A DNA stretch of 64,000 nucleotides from Clostridioides difficile_D (GCA_945861085.1 OX244046.1:2356001-2420000); one strand, 5' to 3'. Shown: positions 36,247-45,377, counted from the first letter of the stretch. Notes: a model not told the origin generated them from the letters alone. Translations and numbers: made by a program.

Positions 36247-37611
36247 CTACATTATCTTTTTAAGAATCTTAATTAATTTATCATTATATGGCGCATATCT
36301 AATAGGAATATCCAAATTTAATTTTTTTAACACGCTCTTATAATGTGTAAATGTATCAAATCCAGATTTTCCATGATATGAACCCATACCACTTTCACCA
36401 ACGCCACCAAATGGCAAGTAATTCGTAGCTATATGCGTAATTGTATCATTTATGCAACATCCCCCTGATGGAATCATTTCTAAAATTTTATCTTCTAGAT
36501 ACTTATTTTTTGTAAAAATATAAACGGCTAATGGATTTGGTCTTTTTATAATTTCTTGTATGACTTCATCCAAATCTTTGTAAGTTAAAATAGGAAATAT
36601 AGGACCAAATATCTCTTCTTTCATTATATTATCATCCCAATTAGCATTGTCTACTATAGTTGGTTCTATTTTTAATGTTTTACTATTATAACCTCCACCA
36701 TATACTACTTTATCTGTATCAATAAGAGATACTATTCGCTTAAAATGTCTTTCATTTATGATTTTAGGAAATTGCTCATTATTACATGGATTATCTCCAA
36801 AATACTTATTGATATAATATTTTATTTTTTCTATTAACTCATTTTTTCTATCTTCATGCACTAAGACATAATCTGGAGCCACACAGGTTTGTCCTGCATT
36901 TATTAGTTTTCCCCATGTAAGTCTTTTTGCAGTAAGGTCTATATCTGCATCTTTTAAAATAATACACGGACTTTTTCCTCCAAGCTCTAAAGTTATAGGA
37001 GTCAAATAATTTGATGCCGACTTCATAACTATTCTGCCAACATTAGTACTTCCTGTAAAAAATATATAATCAAATCTTTCTAAAAGTAATTTTTCACTTT
37101 CTTCCTGATTTCCTTGAACAACTGCAATATATTCTTTTGAAAAATTATTTTCAATTATGTCATTAATAATATTGGATGTTGATAAAGCGTATTCAGAAGG
37201 CTTTACTATGATGCAATTTCCTGCTGCCAATGACCAAACTAATGGTATAAGTGCTAATTGAAAGGGGTAATTCCAAGGTGACATTATGAGCGTAACACCA
37301 TAGGGTTGTGGAATAATCTTAGATATAGATGGAAAATTAACCATACTTGATCTAACTCTTCTTGTCTTACTCCATTTTCTTATATTCTTTATAGCAAAAT
37401 CTAATTCACTATAAAACATACCTACCTCTGTCATAAAACCTTCAAATTCCGATTTATTTAAATCTTTCTTTAGTGCTAAAAGTATTTTTTCTTCATTTTG
37501 TAATACAACTGACTTAAGTTTCTTTAACTGCTCTAAACGAAACGATATATCTCTTGTTTTACCTGTATTATAATATTTTCTTTGCATTTTAACTAACTCT
37601 TTTATCTCCAT
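36247..37611 (-). CDS. Aldehyde dehydrogenase, class 3 type
   Basis: A 454-residue NAD(P)-dependent aldehyde dehydrogenase oxidising aldehydes to acids. Catalytic Cys243 in NAGQTCVAPDYVL and Glu209 in LELGGKSP are present, along with Asn114 (SPWNYPF) and the FTGSTNVG cofactor loop. The short length and the C-terminal hydrophobic-basic tail (NDKLIKILKKIM) place it with the ALDH3/YwdH group, which uses medium- and long-chain or aromatic aldehydes. AAAGGA precedes the ATG by about 10 bases. It stands alone. Confidence 0.9.
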   Translation of the reverse strand: MEIKELVKMQRKYYNTGKTRDISFRLEQLKKLKSVVLQNEEKILLALKKDLNKSEFEGFMTEVGMFYSELDFAIKNIRKWSKTRRVRSSMVNFPSISKIIPQPYGVTLIMSPWNYPFQLALIPLVWSLAAGNCIIVKPSEYALSTSNIINDIIENNFSKEYIAVVQGNQEESEKLLLERFDYIFFTGSTNVGRIVMKSASNYLTPITLELGGKSPCIILKDADIDLTAKRLTWGKLINAGQTCVAPDYVLVHEDRKNELIEKIKYYINKYFGDNPCNNEQFPKIINERHFKRIVSLIDTDKVVYGGGYNSKTLKIEPTIVDNANWDDNIMKEEIFGPIFPILTYKDLDEVIQEIIKRPNPLAVYIFTKNKYLEDKILEMIPSGGCCINDTITHIATNYLPFGGVGESGMGSYHGKSGFDTFTHYKSVLKKLNLDIPIRYAPYNDKLIKILKKIM

Positions 37612-37926
37612 TGTTAGAAATCCTTTCTTTAAGAATTATACCAGTACATTTTTAGAAAAAGATTTAAATTTATCTTAACATTGTTTTTTATATCATAATA
37701 AATTCATCTCAATATAACATAAATCTTCCAATAAAAAAAGCCCCCTTATTAAGTATAAGTAAGCTTATAAAATAATTTATTTTAAAATCAACACTTTTTA
37801 AAATTATACCCTTATTGAAACAATTAAATTATCCATCTTTAATAATATTATTATTTTATAAATAATGTCTAATAAATTTCTATAGAGTCTAACTTTAGAT
37901 AATAAATAATTGTAAGTATATACCTC
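37612..37926. other. Intergenic region with a possible weak terminator
   Basis: 315 bases upstream of the aldehyde dehydrogenase gene. No ORF seen. Around 37734-37775 the minus strand reads AAGC...GGGGGC followed by TTTTTTT with an imperfect stem, which could be the terminator of the flavodoxin gene. Confidence 0.4.
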
Positions 37927-38451
37927 TTAAAGTGCTCTTATATAATCGAGTATTGGGTCTAGATTTTCTTTATTACACCAATCAAAAGCTTCTCCAGACA
38001 ATAAAGGTGCTTCTATTGGTTTAAGACCTTGACGTTCTTTTTTAGCTATAGATTTTTTAAAAAAGCTACAAAGAGTATAGTCTAGCAAGGACATTTTTGT
38101 CTCATCCCATGCCCCACGACAATAAAAACAAGGAACATTATTTAATTCACCCTTAAAGTTTACTTCTTTTAATCTCTTTATTACTTCATCATTATATGGA
38201 GCAGCTCCTACACCAAATACTACTAGATTTTTTTTCTGTAATTCTTTATAATTTTTTTTAAAAAAAGAAATTCCTGCTATATTACAAGCATAAAGACCTC
38301 CTCCTAAAATAATCGTATCATACTTCAAAACCTTTTCTATATTAATATTCTTAGTTTCAAAAATATCACAAGACAATAATTCTGAAAGCCATTTAGCATA
38401 CTTCTTTGTTGAACCATATTTACTCTTATAAATCACTAATACATTTTTCAT
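37927..38451 (-). CDS. Flavodoxin-domain protein
   Basis: About 174 residues. KNVLVIYKSKYGSTKKYAKW is the phosphate-binding FMN loop of flavodoxins, and TIILGGGLYACNIAG supplies the second FMN loop. The C-terminal part with CYFCRGAWDETKMS resembles the HemG/protoporphyrinogen-oxidase-like flavodoxin group (flavodoxin_5). It likely carries FMN and works in electron transfer or quinone/thiol reduction. The start is the ATG at 38451 behind AAGGGGG, ten codons inside the open frame. It follows a MarR regulator gene by about 50 bases and is probably controlled by it. Confidence 0.82.
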   Translation of the reverse strand: MKNVLVIYKSKYGSTKKYAKWLSELLSCDIFETKNINIEKVLKYDTIILGGGLYACNIAGISFFKKNYKELQKKNLVVFGVGAAPYNDEVIKRLKEVNFKGELNNVPCFYCRGAWDETKMSLLDYTLCSFFKKSIAKKERQGLKPIEAPLLSGEAFDWCNKENLDPILDYIRAL

Positions 38452-38499
38452 ATAAATTGCCCCCTTTTTGATGCCATACAAAGTTGATTTGACACTTGC

Positions 38500-38997
38500 T
38501 TACTCTCCAAGGTCATTATTTTCTACATAATTCTTTATATTTTCAATTCCTGTACTTAATTTCATAATTCCAAAAAATAATTGTTCCACTTCTTTCTCTG
38601 TAAAATCTTTAAATAAAAGCTGTAATACTTTTTCCTGCATACCTCTTACTTTTTCAGAATACTCTTCCACTTTATCTTTTGTTAAAAGACAAGTAGCTCT
38701 TGAATCTTTTTCATTTTGCTCAATTTGTATAAAACCTTTCTTTTCTAAAGCAATAGCCAATTTTTTTACATTTTGTCTTGAACACCCCATTAGTTCTCCA
38801 AGTTTAGTTAAGGTAAGAGTTTCATCTACAGACTCTGCAATAGCTAAAAGTAACCATTGTTTCATTGTTAGTTCTGGGTCTAATTTATCACATGTAGTTT
38901 GAAGTTTATTTTGCATTACAAATATACTTGCAAATATAGCTTGTTTTCTACTATCATCATCTCCCATAAATTTTTTCATTAAAGTTTCTACATCCAT
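38500..38997 (-). CDS. MarR-family regulator
   Basis: A 165-residue winged-helix regulator. LTKLGELMGCSRQNVKKLAIALEKKGFIQIEQ is the recognition region with the wing at NEKDSRATCLLTKDK. MarR proteins repress by binding short palindromes and release on binding phenolic or oxidising compounds. Two copies of GTAA-N-TAGTTAC-type palindromes overlap its promoter (39050-39095), so it very likely represses itself and the flavodoxin gene downstream. Confidence 0.9.
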   Translation of the reverse strand: MDVETLMKKFMGDDDSRKQAIFASIFVMQNKLQTTCDKLDPELTMKQWLLLAIAESVDETLTLTKLGELMGCSRQNVKKLAIALEKKGFIQIEQNEKDSRATCLLTKDKVEEYSEKVRGMQEKVLQLLFKDFTEKEVEQLFFGIMKLSTGIENIKNYVENNDLGE

Positions 38998-39049
38998 TAT
39001 TATATACCTCTCTTTATCTTAGATTTTAATTTTTTAATAATTTCAAATA

Positions 39050-39095
39050 GTAACTAGTTACCATATATTATAGTAATTAGTTACTACTATGTCAA
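39050..39095 (-). promoter_or_regulatory. MarR operator pair on a consensus promoter
   Basis: On the minus strand TTGACA (39095-39090), a 17-base spacer and TATAAT (39072-39067). The palindrome GTAATTAGTTAC (39073-39084, one mismatch) lies in the spacer, and GTAACTAGTTAC (39050-39061, perfect) lies at the start site. The two centres are 23 bp apart. Either would block RNA polymerase when occupied. Confidence 0.85.
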
Positions 39096-39120
39096 TAAAT
39101 TTATTTTTATTATAAATAGC

Positions 39121-39150
39121 AAAACGGCATAGCTTTATGCCATACCGTTT
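39121..39150 (-). terminator. Terminator of hflX
   Basis: AAACGG...CCGTTT outer stem with an inner GGCATA/TATGCC hairpin, followed by TTTTG on the minus strand, 87 bases after the hflX stop. Confidence 0.65.
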
Positions 39151-39236
39151 CACAAAATCATATTTTACAATCATTCTATAAGTTATTATAAAATTATACA
39201 TTAAATATATTTCAAGTTATAATAACTTTTCAAAAC

Positions 39237-40508
39237 TTACTCTAAAACATACTTTCTATACTTATTATATTCTATATTGCTACACTCCACATCTAAAAGA
39301 GTCCCTTCTTCTCTGTATTCTGTACTTATAACACTTGTATTCTCATTAAAATAAGAAGCTACATGACCTTTGTCATATGGAATTAAGAACTTGCATCTTA
39401 TATAATCTTTAAATATACTATCACAAATACATTTTATCATTTTATCTATGTTTATATTTTCTTTAACCGAAATAAAGAGACCTTCTTTATCTATACCACC
39501 TACAACATTATCTAATAAATCTTCATCAATTAAATCAATTTTATTATATATATGAATTATAGGTATATCATTTGCACCAATTTGTTTTAGAGTATCTTCT
39601 GTTACTTTAATATGACTTTTATAGCTTGGATTTGAAATATCAACAACATGCAACAATATATCTGCTTCACATGCTTCTTCTAATGTTGATCTAAATGCTT
39701 TTACTAAATCATGTGGTAGATTACTTACAAACCCAACAGTATCAGACAATAAAAATTCTTTGTTATTTGCAAGAACTATATTTCTAACAGAAGTTTCTAG
39801 TGTGGCAAATAGCATATTCTTCTCAAACACTTTCTTTTCTTCAGAATTCTTAAATATATCTACTAATTTATTCATTATCGAAGATTTACCAGAATTTGTA
39901 TATCCAACTAGAGCTACATTTGGAAGATTTGATTTTCTTCTCATACTTCTTTGAGTTTCTCTTTGGAATTTTAAATCATCCAACTCCCTATTTAGAGAAG
40001 TTATCTTTTCTTCTATTCTTCTACGGTCAAGTTCTAACTTCTTCTCACCAGAACCTCTATTTTTAGTACCAACTCCACCGCTTTGACGTCCTAAATTTTC
40101 ATTTGAGCCTATAAGTCTTGGTAACATATATTTTAAACTTGCCACTTCTACTTGAAGTTTAGCTTCTCTAGTTTTTGCTCTTTGTGCAAATATATCAAGT
40201 ATCAATGCTGTTCTATCTATGATTTCGCAATTAAGCTTTTCTTCAAGATTTTTGAGTTGTGATGTAGAAAGTTCATTATAAAATACAACTATATCTGTAT
40301 TTTCCTTCTTTATTAAGTTTAATAATTCCTCAACTTTACCTGTCCCAATGTAATATGCTCTGTTGACCTGCTTTGCATTTTGAGTTATACTTCCAACAAC
40401 ATCAATATCACATGCTGAACATAAGTTTTCAAGTTCAATCATCAGTTCATTAAAGTCTTCAGATTTGTTATTTATATTTAATCCTACTACTATTCCTTTT
40501 TTCGCCAT
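39237..40508 (-). CDS. hflX: GTPase HflX
   Basis: About 423 residues. The N-terminal HflX domain (1-180) includes the AYYIGTGKVEEL and EIIDRTALILDIFAQRAKTREAKLQ segments and the glycine-rich GRQSGGVGTKNRGSGE linker. The GTPase domain follows with G1 GYTNSGKSS, G3 DTVGF, and G4 NKID. HflX binds the 50S subunit and splits stalled ribosomes; close homologues in Firmicutes confer macrolide and lincosamide tolerance. The second ATG (40508) is 9 bases from AAGGAG and preferred to the one at 40514. A leader of several hundred bases with hairpins and a short ORF precedes it, suggesting antibiotic- or stress-responsive control. Confidence 0.93.
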   Translation of the reverse strand: MAKKGIVVGLNINNKSEDFNELMIELENLCSACDIDVVGSITQNAKQVNRAYYIGTGKVEELLNLIKKENTDIVVFYNELSTSQLKNLEEKLNCEIIDRTALILDIFAQRAKTREAKLQVEVASLKYMLPRLIGSNENLGRQSGGVGTKNRGSGEKKLELDRRRIEEKITSLNRELDDLKFQRETQRSMRRKSNLPNVALVGYTNSGKSSIMNKLVDIFKNSEEKKVFEKNMLFATLETSVRNIVLANNKEFLLSDTVGFVSNLPHDLVKAFRSTLEEACEADILLHVVDISNPSYKSHIKVTEDTLKQIGANDIPIIHIYNKIDLIDEDLLDNVVGGIDKEGLFISVKENINIDKMIKCICDSIFKDYIRCKFLIPYDKGHVASYFNENTSVISTEYREEGTLLDVECSNIEYNKYRKYVLE

Positions 40509-40549
40509 ATCCATATTCTCCTTATCTGCTATTTTTTATTTAATATACA

Positions 40550-40653
40550 GCACGAGATTATGGCTCTATAATTAAATTCATCAAGAATTCTATTTTTTTA
40601 TCTTATCCTTAAATGCCACTTCTAATTTAACATTATAATAACCATAATCGTGC
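40550..40653 (-). promoter_or_regulatory. Structured leader element upstream of hflX
   Basis: GCACGATTATGG (40653-40642) pairs with CCATAATCTCGTGC (40563-40550) with a 2-base bulge. A second interrupted stem inside pairs TATAATGTTAAATT with AATTTAATTATA. The 5' arm begins 2 bases after the stop of the leader ORF. The 3' arm CCATAATCTC is also complementary at 9 of 10 positions to GAGAATATGG, the hflX ribosome binding site and first start codon, giving two alternative folds. Confidence 0.6.
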
Positions 40654-40654
40654 A

Positions 40655-40684
40655 TTATTTTCTCAATCTTATATAAAAAATCAC
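40655..40684 (-). CDS. Candidate leader peptide ORF of hflX (MIFYIRLRK)
   Basis: A GTG at 40684 follows a very strong ribosome binding site, GGGAGGAGG (40702-40694), at 9 bases. The nine codons encode MIFYIRLRK and end in TAA. The RLR tripeptide is the +X+ type arrest motif at which ribosomes stall with macrolides in erm leader peptides. The ORF ends just before the stem at 40550-40653. A six-T run in codons 2-4 is also a possible slippage site: with one more T the frame would extend to about 30 residues. Translation is unproven. Confidence 0.5.
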   Translation of the reverse strand: MIFYIRLRK

Positions 40685-40730
40685 TTTAATACACCTCCTC
40701 CCAAATATATTATGTAGTTTTTTCAACAAA

Positions 40731-40789
40731 AAAACTCCTTACAAATCTAAGTAATACAAAACAAGCTACTTATATCATAAGAAGGATTA
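40731..40789 (-). terminator. Terminator-like hairpin in the hflX leader
   Basis: On the minus strand a TCCTT/AAGGA outer stem and a TAAGTA/TACTTA inner stem are followed by GTTTTTTTG. It lies about 220 bases upstream of hflX and after the ABC operon's own terminator, so no coding gene accounts for it. It may be a premature terminator in the hflX leader. Confidence 0.6.
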
Positions 40790-40945
40790 AAATTCTAAAT
40801 ATATATTAAAAAATACATCAGTTTAATTAACTCATATGTAATTATCATTTTATATTTAACCCGATTCTTAAATTTAAGTAGTTATTTACATGATTAATAA
40901 AAGCAATAGAAATATATACTTTAATATAATCATCAACCATTAAAA

Positions 40946-40972
40946 TTAAATTTTATCTATAATAAAATTTAA
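40946..40972 (-). terminator. Second terminator-like hairpin in the hflX leader
   Basis: A perfect 11-bp stem TTAAATTTTAT (40946-40956) with 40962-40972 and a 5-base loop, followed by TTTTAA on the minus strand. Upstream of it GGAGGTG (41009-41003) precedes a minimal ATG-TAT-ATT-TAA frame. The rest of the 40515-41239 gap shows no convincing gene. Confidence 0.45.
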
Positions 40973-41141
40973 AGAATACGATTAAATATACATTTTGATA
41001 ATCACCTCCAATATTTTCCTTATTATATATTATAATAAAATAAACACTTTGTAAATACATAAAATAGTGTGGTTTCCTCAAAATATAGAAAATCCTCTTT
41101 TTCATTGTTGAAATGATGAAAATATATTTGATTTCATACAA

Positions 41142-41188
41142 AAAAGGGTGCCTTACGAACTAAAAAGTTCATTTTAAGACACCCTTGT
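41142..41188 (-). terminator. Terminator of the ABC exporter operon
   Basis: AAGGGTG-TCTTA stem with AAGGCACCCTT and an inner GAACT/AGTTC hairpin, followed by TTTTTTG on the minus strand, about 50 bases after the stop codon. Confidence 0.9.
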
Positions 41189-41239
41189 TTATTTTATTTT
41201 ATCTTATTAATAATACTCATATACTAAGACAATTCTTTA

Positions 41240-43072
41240 TTACATTGCTTCATCTTCTTCAAATTGAGAATTGTAAAGATTAGCATAGAATCCGCCTTTC
41301 TTTAGAAGTTCCTCATGATTTCCTTGTTCAACTATATCTCCATCATTCATAACTAGAATCATATCAGCATCACGTATAGTTGATAATCTATGGGCTATTA
41401 CAAAACTTGTTCTACCTTCCATAAGATTATCCATAGCTTTTTGAATCAGTACCTCTGTTCTAGTATCGACAGAACTTGTAGCCTCATCTAATATCAAGAT
41501 TTTAGGGTCAGCTAAAATAGCACGAGCTATAGTCAATAATTGTTTTTGACCTTGAGAAACATTACTTGCTTCTTCATTTAATTTCATCTTATATCCATCT
41601 GGTAATGTCTTAATAAATCTATGAACATGTGCAGATTTAGCAGCCTCTATAACTTCTTCATCTGTAGCATTCAACTTACCATATCTTATATTTTCCATAA
41701 TTGAACTACTAAATAACCATGTATCTTGAAGAACCATACCAAACATTTCTCTAAGCTCGCTACGATTGAAATCTTTAATATTATGACCATCAATCAATAT
41801 TGAACCACTATTAACATCATAAAACCTCATTAAAAGTTTAACTATTGTAGTTTTTCCTGCTCCTGTAGGTCCAACAATAGCAACTTTTTGACCAGGTTTA
41901 ACATTTACTGAAAAATCATTTATTATAGTCTTGTTTGGATTATATCCAAAGTTAACATTTTCAAAATCAATTTTGCCTTCTAGACCATCTATTGAAACTG
42001 CATTTTCAACAATTTGGTCTTCCTCTTCCTCTTCTAAAAACTCAAATACTCTTTCAGAAGCTGCTGCTGTTGATTGTAGCAAGTTGGCAACCTGTGCAAT
42101 CTGAGTCATTGGCTGTGTAAAGTTTCTTACATATTGTATAAATGATTGTATATCCCCAACCTCAATAGTTTTCTTAATTGCAAGCCAACCTCCTAAAATT
42201 GATACCATTACATATCCTAAGTTTCCAATAAACATCATAAGTGGTTGCATTATACCTGATAAAAATTGAGATTTCCATGCTGAATTATACAAGCTATCAT
42301 TTAACTTATCAAATTCTTCAATTACTTCATCTTCACGATTAAATGCTTTTACTATTGTTTGACCACTATAAGTTTCCTCAACTTGACCATTTACATTTCC
42401 TAAATATTCTTGTTGATATCTAAAGTATTTTTGTGATTTCTTTACTATTCTTGAAATTACAAACATTGATATTGGTAATATTAAAATTGCTACCAATGTC
42501 ATAATCCCACTTATAGATAACATCATTATCAAAACACCTATCATAGTTGTTACTGATGTTATAAGCTGTGTCATACTTTGATTTAAACTTTGGCTTAGAG
42601 TATCTATATCATTCGTAATTCTTGATAATATTTCACCATGTGTCTTAGTATCAAAATATTTCATTGGCAATCTATCCAATTTTACGGAAATCTCTTTTCT
42701 TAAATTATAGGATACTTTTTGAGAAATTCCACTCATTATAAATCCTTGTACAAAAGAGAATAATGCACTTATCAAATAAAGGCAAAGTAAAAATGATAAG
42801 ATTTTTCCAATTGCATTGAAATCTATACCTACATTTCCTCCAGAAACCTTACTCACTAATCCTTCAAATATCTTTGTAGTTGCCTTACCTAAAATTTTTG
42901 GACCTACTATAGAAAACGATGCACTACCAATAGCAAATACAATTACTAAAATTATCGATATTTTAAATTTAGATAAGTATGCAATTAGTTTTCGCATAGT
43001 CCCTTTAAAGTCATTTGCTTTTTGTCCTGCTCCCATAGATTTTCCCATAGGACCTCTTCCCATTCTACTCAT
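41240..43072 (-). CDS. ABC multidrug exporter half-transporter, catalytically competent partner
   Basis: A 610-residue fusion of a six-helix exporter domain (about 30-340) and a nucleotide-binding domain. The NBD has Walker A GPTGAGKT, Q-loop VLQDTWLF, the degenerate signature NVSQGQKQ, Walker B with catalytic glutamate LILDEATSSVD and a switch histidine in IAHRLST. Its gene overlaps that of the upstream 748-residue partner by 8 bases, so the two form a heterodimer of the LmrCD/BmrCD type. In such dimers one ATP site is degenerate, which agrees with the residues seen in the partner. It likely exports drugs or lipids. Confidence 0.92.
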   Translation of the reverse strand: MSRMGRGPMGKSMGAGQKANDFKGTMRKLIAYLSKFKISIILVIVFAIGSASFSIVGPKILGKATTKIFEGLVSKVSGGNVGIDFNAIGKILSFLLCLYLISALFSFVQGFIMSGISQKVSYNLRKEISVKLDRLPMKYFDTKTHGEILSRITNDIDTLSQSLNQSMTQLITSVTTMIGVLIMMLSISGIMTLVAILILPISMFVISRIVKKSQKYFRYQQEYLGNVNGQVEETYSGQTIVKAFNREDEVIEEFDKLNDSLYNSAWKSQFLSGIMQPLMMFIGNLGYVMVSILGGWLAIKKTIEVGDIQSFIQYVRNFTQPMTQIAQVANLLQSTAAASERVFEFLEEEEEDQIVENAVSIDGLEGKIDFENVNFGYNPNKTIINDFSVNVKPGQKVAIVGPTGAGKTTIVKLLMRFYDVNSGSILIDGHNIKDFNRSELREMFGMVLQDTWLFSSSIMENIRYGKLNATDEEVIEAAKSAHVHRFIKTLPDGYKMKLNEEASNVSQGQKQLLTIARAILADPKILILDEATSSVDTRTEVLIQKAMDNLMEGRTSFVIAHRLSTIRDADMILVMNDGDIVEQGNHEELLKKGGFYANLYNSQFEEDEAM

Positions 43073-45311
43073 TAGCTAGCTCCTCCTTTGAAAGTTGTGA
43101 TAAAGCTATTTGCTCATAAACTTCGCAATTTTTTAGAAGCTCTTTATGTGTTCCTATTCCAACTATTTCTCCTTCATTTAATACAATTATTTGTTCTGCA
43201 TGTAAGATAGTGCTAATTCTTTGTGCAACTATTAGTACGGTACTTTCAGCAGTTTTTGATTTTAAAGCCTTACGAAGAGCTGCATCAGTCTTTAAGTCAA
43301 GTGCTGAAAAGCTATCATCAAATATATAAACTTCTGGATTTTTTGCTATTGCTCTTGCAATAGAAAGTCTTTGTTTTTGACCTCCAGACACATTTGTTCC
43401 ACCTTGAGAGATTTCAGTTTTAAAAGCTTCTGGTTTAGAATCAATAAATTCTGTGGCTTGAGCTATATCAGCTGCTATTCTCATTTCTTCCTCTGTTGCG
43501 TCTTTTCTACCATATTTTAAGTTGGATTCTATAGTACCAGAGAACAATACTCCTTTTTGAGGTACATATCCAATTTTTTCCCTTAAATCATGTTGAGAAA
43601 CATTTTTTATATTAACTCCATCAAATAATATTTCCCCCTCAGTAACATCAAAGAAACGAGGAATTAAATTTATAAGAGTTGACTTACCGCTACCAGTACT
43701 TCCTATAAAAGCAGTTGTCTCTCCTGGTTTTGCTGTAAAAGATATATTTGTTAATATAGGTTCTTCTGCATCTGGGTACATGAATGAAACATTTTTAAAT
43801 TCAACAAGACCTTTTTTATCTTCTTTAAATTCTTGTGCTTCTGATTTTTCTGGGTCTTTAATACTTATATCTGATACTAATACTTCATCTATACGTATAG
43901 CTGAAACAGACGCTCTTGGAAGCATGATAGATATCATTGATATCATCAAGAATGACATTATTATTTGCATTGTATATTGTATAAATGCCATCATATCTCC
44001 AACTTGCATTGCTCCAGAATCAACACTATATGCACCCCTCCAAACTATAAGAACTGTAATAAGGTTCATTATAAGCATCATAGCAGGCATCATACATGTC
44101 ATGACCCTATTTACAAAAAGATTTGTTTTAGTTAGATTTTTATTTGCTTCATCAAATCTTTTTTCTTCATGTTTCTCAGTACTAAAAGCTCTGATAACTG
44201 GAATACCAGTAATTATTTCACGACTTACTAAGTTTAACTTATCAACAAGCTTTTGAACTAGTTTAAACTTAGGCATAACCACTGAAAATAACACTACAAT
44301 TAATGATAAAATCGCAACGACTGCTACTGCTATAATCCATGCCATTGAAGTATTTGTGTTTAAGACCTTTATTACCCCACCTATAGCCATTATAGGTGCA
44401 TAGAATACGATTCTAAGCAACATAACCATCAACATTTGTATTTGTTGAATATCATTTGTACTACGAGTAATTAACGAAGCTGTAGAAAATTCATTCATTT
44501 CAGTATTTGAAAATGACATAACTTTTCTAAAAACTCCACTTCTCAGATTTCTACCTACACTTGCTGCTACTCTTGCTGCTAAGAATCCTACTGTTATTGT
44601 TGCTACCATACTAATCATAGCTATCCCAAGCATTTTAGCCCCAGTAAATAATATATAATTATTTTGAGTTTTTTCTGTATCAATACCTATTTTCTCATAC
44701 TCTGACTTTACATATGATACTGAACTTTGTGTTATCATGCTCTCTGGCATACCTTCAAAGCCTTTGCTCATCTCTTTAGTCAATGTATCTAACTTATCTT
44801 TTGGCATTGCTGATAACAATTTAAATATATCAATATCTCCACCTTGAGTAGCTTGTGGTGGAAGTTGGCTCATTAGTTGAGCTTTCATCGCTTTGACTTC
44901 TTTACTATCACCTTCAAGTCCTGATACTATTAAAATAGCTTTCCCAAAAATAGTGTTTAAATCATCTATAGTATCTTTATCTTTAGTATTTAACTCATAA
45001 AGAGATTCATCTTTTAGTCCTGGATACTTATCTTTATACTTAGTATAATCCTCTTTATTCAATAAAGTATAATTATCTAGTACTTTATCCTTACTATTTT
45101 TATCCATGAATAAAGTAATTTTATCTAATTCTCCCTCTCTAATCACAGATGGAACAGAGTTTTCTACTCCACCTTGTTGTATACCTACATTTACTATATT
45201 GGATGTGTATTCTGGTAAAGAAAGGTCACATACCGCTTGAACTACCAATAGACAGACTATTATTGCTATTGATAATGCCGATTTCTTTAAATATTTAATT
45301 AATTTAAACAT
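43065..45311 (-). CDS. ABC multidrug exporter half-transporter with extracellular insert
   Basis: A 748-residue exporter half. Between the first helix (about 11-30) and the second (about 222-245) lies a roughly 190-residue soluble insert predicted outside the membrane, like the extracellular domain of one subunit of BmrCD. The NBD has Walker A GSTGSGKS, an intact signature NVSGGQKQ, but Walker B reads VYIFDDSFSALD, with Asp in place of the catalytic Glu, and the switch position is VAQRIST with Gln in place of His. This is the degenerate-site half of a heterodimer. It is downstream of, and presumably repressed by, the MarR gene at 45378. Confidence 0.92.
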   Translation of the reverse strand: MFKLIKYLKKSALSIAIIVCLLVVQAVCDLSLPEYTSNIVNVGIQQGGVENSVPSVIREGELDKITLFMDKNSKDKVLDNYTLLNKEDYTKYKDKYPGLKDESLYELNTKDKDTIDDLNTIFGKAILIVSGLEGDSKEVKAMKAQLMSQLPPQATQGGDIDIFKLLSAMPKDKLDTLTKEMSKGFEGMPESMITQSSVSYVKSEYEKIGIDTEKTQNNYILFTGAKMLGIAMISMVATITVGFLAARVAASVGRNLRSGVFRKVMSFSNTEMNEFSTASLITRSTNDIQQIQMLMVMLLRIVFYAPIMAIGGVIKVLNTNTSMAWIIAVAVVAILSLIVVLFSVVMPKFKLVQKLVDKLNLVSREIITGIPVIRAFSTEKHEEKRFDEANKNLTKTNLFVNRVMTCMMPAMMLIMNLITVLIVWRGAYSVDSGAMQVGDMMAFIQYTMQIIMSFLMISMISIMLPRASVSAIRIDEVLVSDISIKDPEKSEAQEFKEDKKGLVEFKNVSFMYPDAEEPILTNISFTAKPGETTAFIGSTGSGKSTLINLIPRFFDVTEGEILFDGVNIKNVSQHDLREKIGYVPQKGVLFSGTIESNLKYGRKDATEEEMRIAADIAQATEFIDSKPEAFKTEISQGGTNVSGGQKQRLSIARAIAKNPEVYIFDDSFSALDLKTDAALRKALKSKTAESTVLIVAQRISTILHAEQIIVLNEGEIVGIGTHKELLKNCEVYEQIALSQLSKEELANE

Positions 45312-45377
45312 ACATTTCTTCCCTTCTGTAATATTAATTAGTCTAATAACATTGAATTGAAAAATATTATTTTAACT

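Noticed and set aside
40953..41141. 62-codon minus-strand ORF in the hflX leader region
   Set aside because: It starts within the ABC operon terminator and has no ribosome binding site at its start. Its composition is what random AT-rich DNA gives.
43780..44256. 158-codon plus-strand ORF inside the ABC exporter gene
   Set aside because: It is antisense to a well-supported gene, mirrors its codon structure and has no start signal.
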